In this document: one piece after another, positions 35,236-60,000 of the stretch
How positions within the stretch are numbered: the stretch's first letter is position 1
Layout of the letters: each line of letters opens with the position of its first letter
Assembly (NCBI GenBank): GCA_030141605.1
Contig: JAQGDQ010000145.1
Location: 64,001 to 124,000, forward strand
Reading direction: 5' to 3'
Length of the DNA stretch: 60,000 nt
Origin: Tubiluchus corallicola
Taxonomy: Eukaryota > Priapulida > Priapulimorpha > Priapulimorphida > Tubiluchidae
Translations under genes and position numbers: made by a program
The notes under the pieces: model-generated
Told to the model about the DNA's origin: nothing
The model's database searches: none
Seen by the model: the letters and a program-made list of their open reading frames with translations, nothing else

Positions 35236-60000
<24,765 letters not shown>

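Overview
The window is AT-rich nuclear DNA from an invertebrate animal. The genes are split by many GT-AG introns, and the proteins (Patched, hydroxypyruvate isomerase, a mitochondrial FASTK-family protein, a KIF28/KLP-6-type kinesin-3) are metazoan. I cannot fix the phylum. Introns and spacers are full of small DNA transposons, retroelement scraps and simple repeats. There is no sign of prokaryotic or organellar DNA.

Layout: (1) about 130-6982, plus strand: the last eight coding exons and 3' UTR of a Patched homologue; its 5' part lies outside the window. (2) 8856-14796, plus: a complete eight-exon hydroxypyruvate isomerase (HYI) gene. (3) 14797-20996: a repeat-rich spacer with a 3.3-kb pogo/Tigger-like element that holds a broken LINE, an orphan inverted-repeat element, a near-perfect 63-bp palindrome and a second LINE fragment. 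(4) 20997-28950, plus: a complete seven-exon FAST-kinase-domain/RAP protein with a likely mitochondrial presequence. (5) 31215-34280, minus: an uninterrupted 1021-codon gene made of five pipsqueak-type HTH repeats joined to a pogo/Tigger-type transposase domain whose catalytic signature is degraded. It looks like a domesticated transposase. (6) 35236 to the window end, plus: 21 exons of a KIF28/KLP-6-like kinesin-3 (motor, coiled coil, FHA, C2-like region), incomplete at the 3' end. Its first intron has the hallmarks of a U12-type AT-AC intron.

The genes are not an operon and I see no shared pathway. Two relationships stand out. The transposase-derived gene and the kinesin are divergent and share a 955-bp, relatively CpG-rich spacer with an RFX/X-box-like site, which fits a kinesin class known from cilia. 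The same window that carries the transposase-derived gene also carries at least six short elements with pogo-like ends (CAGT... flanked by TA).

Exon coordinates were set by hand from splice signals and reading phase. All phases join correctly. Repeat families were named from ends and target-site duplications visible in the sequence, without any database search.
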